Below the pieces are notes generated by a model. That model did no database searches. It was not told the DNA's origin and worked only from the letters and a program-made list of their open reading frames with translations. A stretch of DNA of 64,000 bases from Aureococcus anophagefferens (taxonomy: Eukaryota > Sar > Pelagophyceae > Pelagomonadales > Pelagomonadaceae). The position numbers and the translations under genes are program-made. Of this stretch, positions 62,968 through 64,000 are shown piece by piece; positions within the stretch are counted from its first letter, which is position 1, and the number at the start of each line of letters is the position of its first letter. The stretch covers positions 55,881 to 119,880 of the forward strand of contig NW_008705599.1 in assembly GCF_000186865.1 (NCBI RefSeq), written 5' to 3'.

Positions 62968-64000
62968 ATGGCCTTCTCCTTCGGAGCGGGTGCGCCGGCA
63001 GCAGCGCCGACGCCGGGCTTCTCATTTGGCGGCGCTGCGACGCCGTCGAAGACGCCGCTCTTTGGCGCCGCAGCAACGGCCGCCGCGCCGGCGCCTGCCG
63101 GAGGCGCGTTCAGCTTCGGGGCCGCCGCCGCCGCGCCCGCAACGCTTCCGACGACGCCGGCGGCGCCCGCGCCCGCCGGAGGCGCGTTCAGTTTCGGCGC
63201 CGCCGCCGCCGCGCCCGCGGCACCAGCCGCTGCGGCGCCCGCCGCTCCGGCGTTTTCGCTGGGTGGTGCCGCCGCGCCCGCGGCGCCGCTCTTTGGCGCG
63301 CCGGCGTCGACGCCCGCGGCGCCCACGACGCCCGCGGCGCCCGCCGCCGGCCTCTCCTTTGGCGCCGCGGCGCCCGCGGCGCCCGCCGCCGCGCCGGCCG
63401 CCGGCCTCTCCTTTGGCGCCGCGGCGCCCGCCGCGCCGGCCGCCGCGCCGGCCGCCGGCCTCTCCTTTGGCGCCACTCCCGCGGCGCCGGCCGCCGCGCC
63501 GGCCGCCGGCCTCTCCTTTGGCGCACCCGCCACGCCCGCCGCGGCGCCCGCGGCGTCCGCCGCGGCGCCCGCGCTCTCGTTCGGCGCGCCCGCGGCGTCC
63601 GCCGCCGCGCCCGCGGCGGCCGCGCCGACTCTATCCTTCGGCGCGCCCGCGCCCGCGGCGTCGGCGGCGCCTCCGGCCCTTTCGCTCGGCGCGCCCGCGG
63701 CGCCCGCGGCCGCGGCGCCCGCGGGCCTCTCCTTCGGCGCCGCCGCGTCCACCACTACGACCGCGACGACGTCCGCGCTCACCTTTGGCGCGGCCGCGCC
63801 GAGCCCCGCGGCCACGACGGCGCTCGCCGCCGCGACGTCGACGGCGCTCGCCACGACCACGACCACGACGGCGCCGACGGCGACCGTCGACGAGACGCTC
63901 CGCGCCGTGATCGGGCGCTGCAAGGACGCGACGCTCCTCGGCGCCGCGGACGTGCTCGCGCTCGAGGCCGGCGGCGCGTCCTTCGCGACGCTCAAGGCCG
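62968..64000 (+). CDS. FG-repeat nucleoporin, N-terminal part (3' end outside the window)
   Basis: 344 codons up to the window edge, no stop. Start MAFSFGAGAPAAAPTPGFSF. About fifteen FG units of the F-S-F-G, L-S-F-G and L-F-G type are spaced by Ala/Pro/Thr linkers with almost no charged residues, as in the permeability-barrier domain of Nup62/Nsp1-type nucleoporins. At about residue 310 the composition changes to a charged helix (TVDETLRAVIGRCKDATLLG), the expected start of a coiled-coil anchoring domain. Which nucleoporin it is cannot be said without the 3' part. It lies divergent from the SH3-RING gene, 172 bp apart. Confidence 0.75.
   Translation, partial: MAFSFGAGAPAAAPTPGFSFGGAATPSKTPLFGAAATAAAPAPAGGAFSFGAAAAAPATLPTTPAAPAPAGGAFSFGAAAAAPAAPAAAAPAAPAFSLGGAAAPAAPLFGAPASTPAAPTTPAAPAAGLSFGAAAPAAPAAAPAAGLSFGAAAPAAPAAAPAAGLSFGATPAAPAAAPAAGLSFGAPATPAAAPAASAAAPALSFGAPAASAAAPAAAAPTLSFGAPAPAASAAPPALSLGAPAAPAAAAPAGLSFGAAASTTTTATTSALTFGAAAPSPAATTALAAATSTALATTTTTTAPTATVDETLRAVIGRCKDATLLGAADVLALEAGGASFATLKA
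63349..63525 (+). repeat. Coding minisatellite, about 54-bp unit, in the FG domain
   Basis: GGCCTCTCCTTTGGCGC starts at 63349, 63403, 63457 and 63508, with near-identical GCC/GCG-rich spacers (GLSFGAAAPAAPAAAPAA). Suggests repeat-number change by slippage or unequal exchange. Confidence 0.85.

Overview
The window looks like nuclear DNA of a very GC-rich, gene-dense unicellular alga. Most codons end in G or C. Introns are few, 47-197 bp long and slightly richer in A+T. There is a plastid-targeted (p)ppGpp synthetase homologue, a plastid phosphate translocator, a probable thylakoid-lumen protein and a selenoprotein S. Together with PT-rich secreted proteins, ankyrin and MYND/Sel1 proteins, this suggests a pelagophyte-type stramenopile such as Aureococcus anophagefferens. 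That name is an inference from content and composition, not a database match.

Layout. 1-19.7 kb: partial low-complexity gene, pICln, RING protein, secreted PLA2-XII-like protein, TYW3-TYW2 fusion, coiled-coil protein, selenoprotein S with UGA and a candidate SECIS, ArfGAP-C2, ribosomal protein eS6, prenylated LRR protein, coiled-coil protein, YHYH surface protein, ankyrin protein and plastid RelA/SpoT homologue. 19.8-33.5 kb: one uninterrupted 13.7-kb exon for a 4581-residue secreted cadherin-like protein. 33.5-43.7 kb: small mitochondrial-type protein, proline-rich nuclear-type protein, triose-phosphate-type translocator, RluA pseudouridine synthase, ZIP transporter, coiled-coil protein, ShKT-repeat secreted protein and MYND/RING/Sel1 protein. 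43.7-64 kb: SMC3, a damaged locus, a HEAT-like protein, an SH3-like protein, several unknowns, a VMA21-like factor, a probable lumen protein, an EML/HELP-WD40 protein, PDZ protein, SH3-UIM-RING protein and the 5' end of an FG nucleoporin.

Organisation. Genes alternate strand almost perfectly. Convergent pairs often have only 2-40 bp between stop codons, and divergent pairs share short upstream regions. I see no operon-like functional grouping; the genes are mixed housekeeping, plastid, trafficking and surface functions.

I resolved 18 introns by reading frame and family conservation. Several have a direct repeat of the start of the downstream exon at their own 5' end. Many also carry a GCG(N)GTC-like motif shortly after the donor, and two use GC donors. 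This is what introner-type intron gain would leave. The most notable items are selenoprotein S with its candidate SECIS, these repeat-flanked introns, the giant intronless adhesion-like gene and the TYW3-TYW2 fusion.
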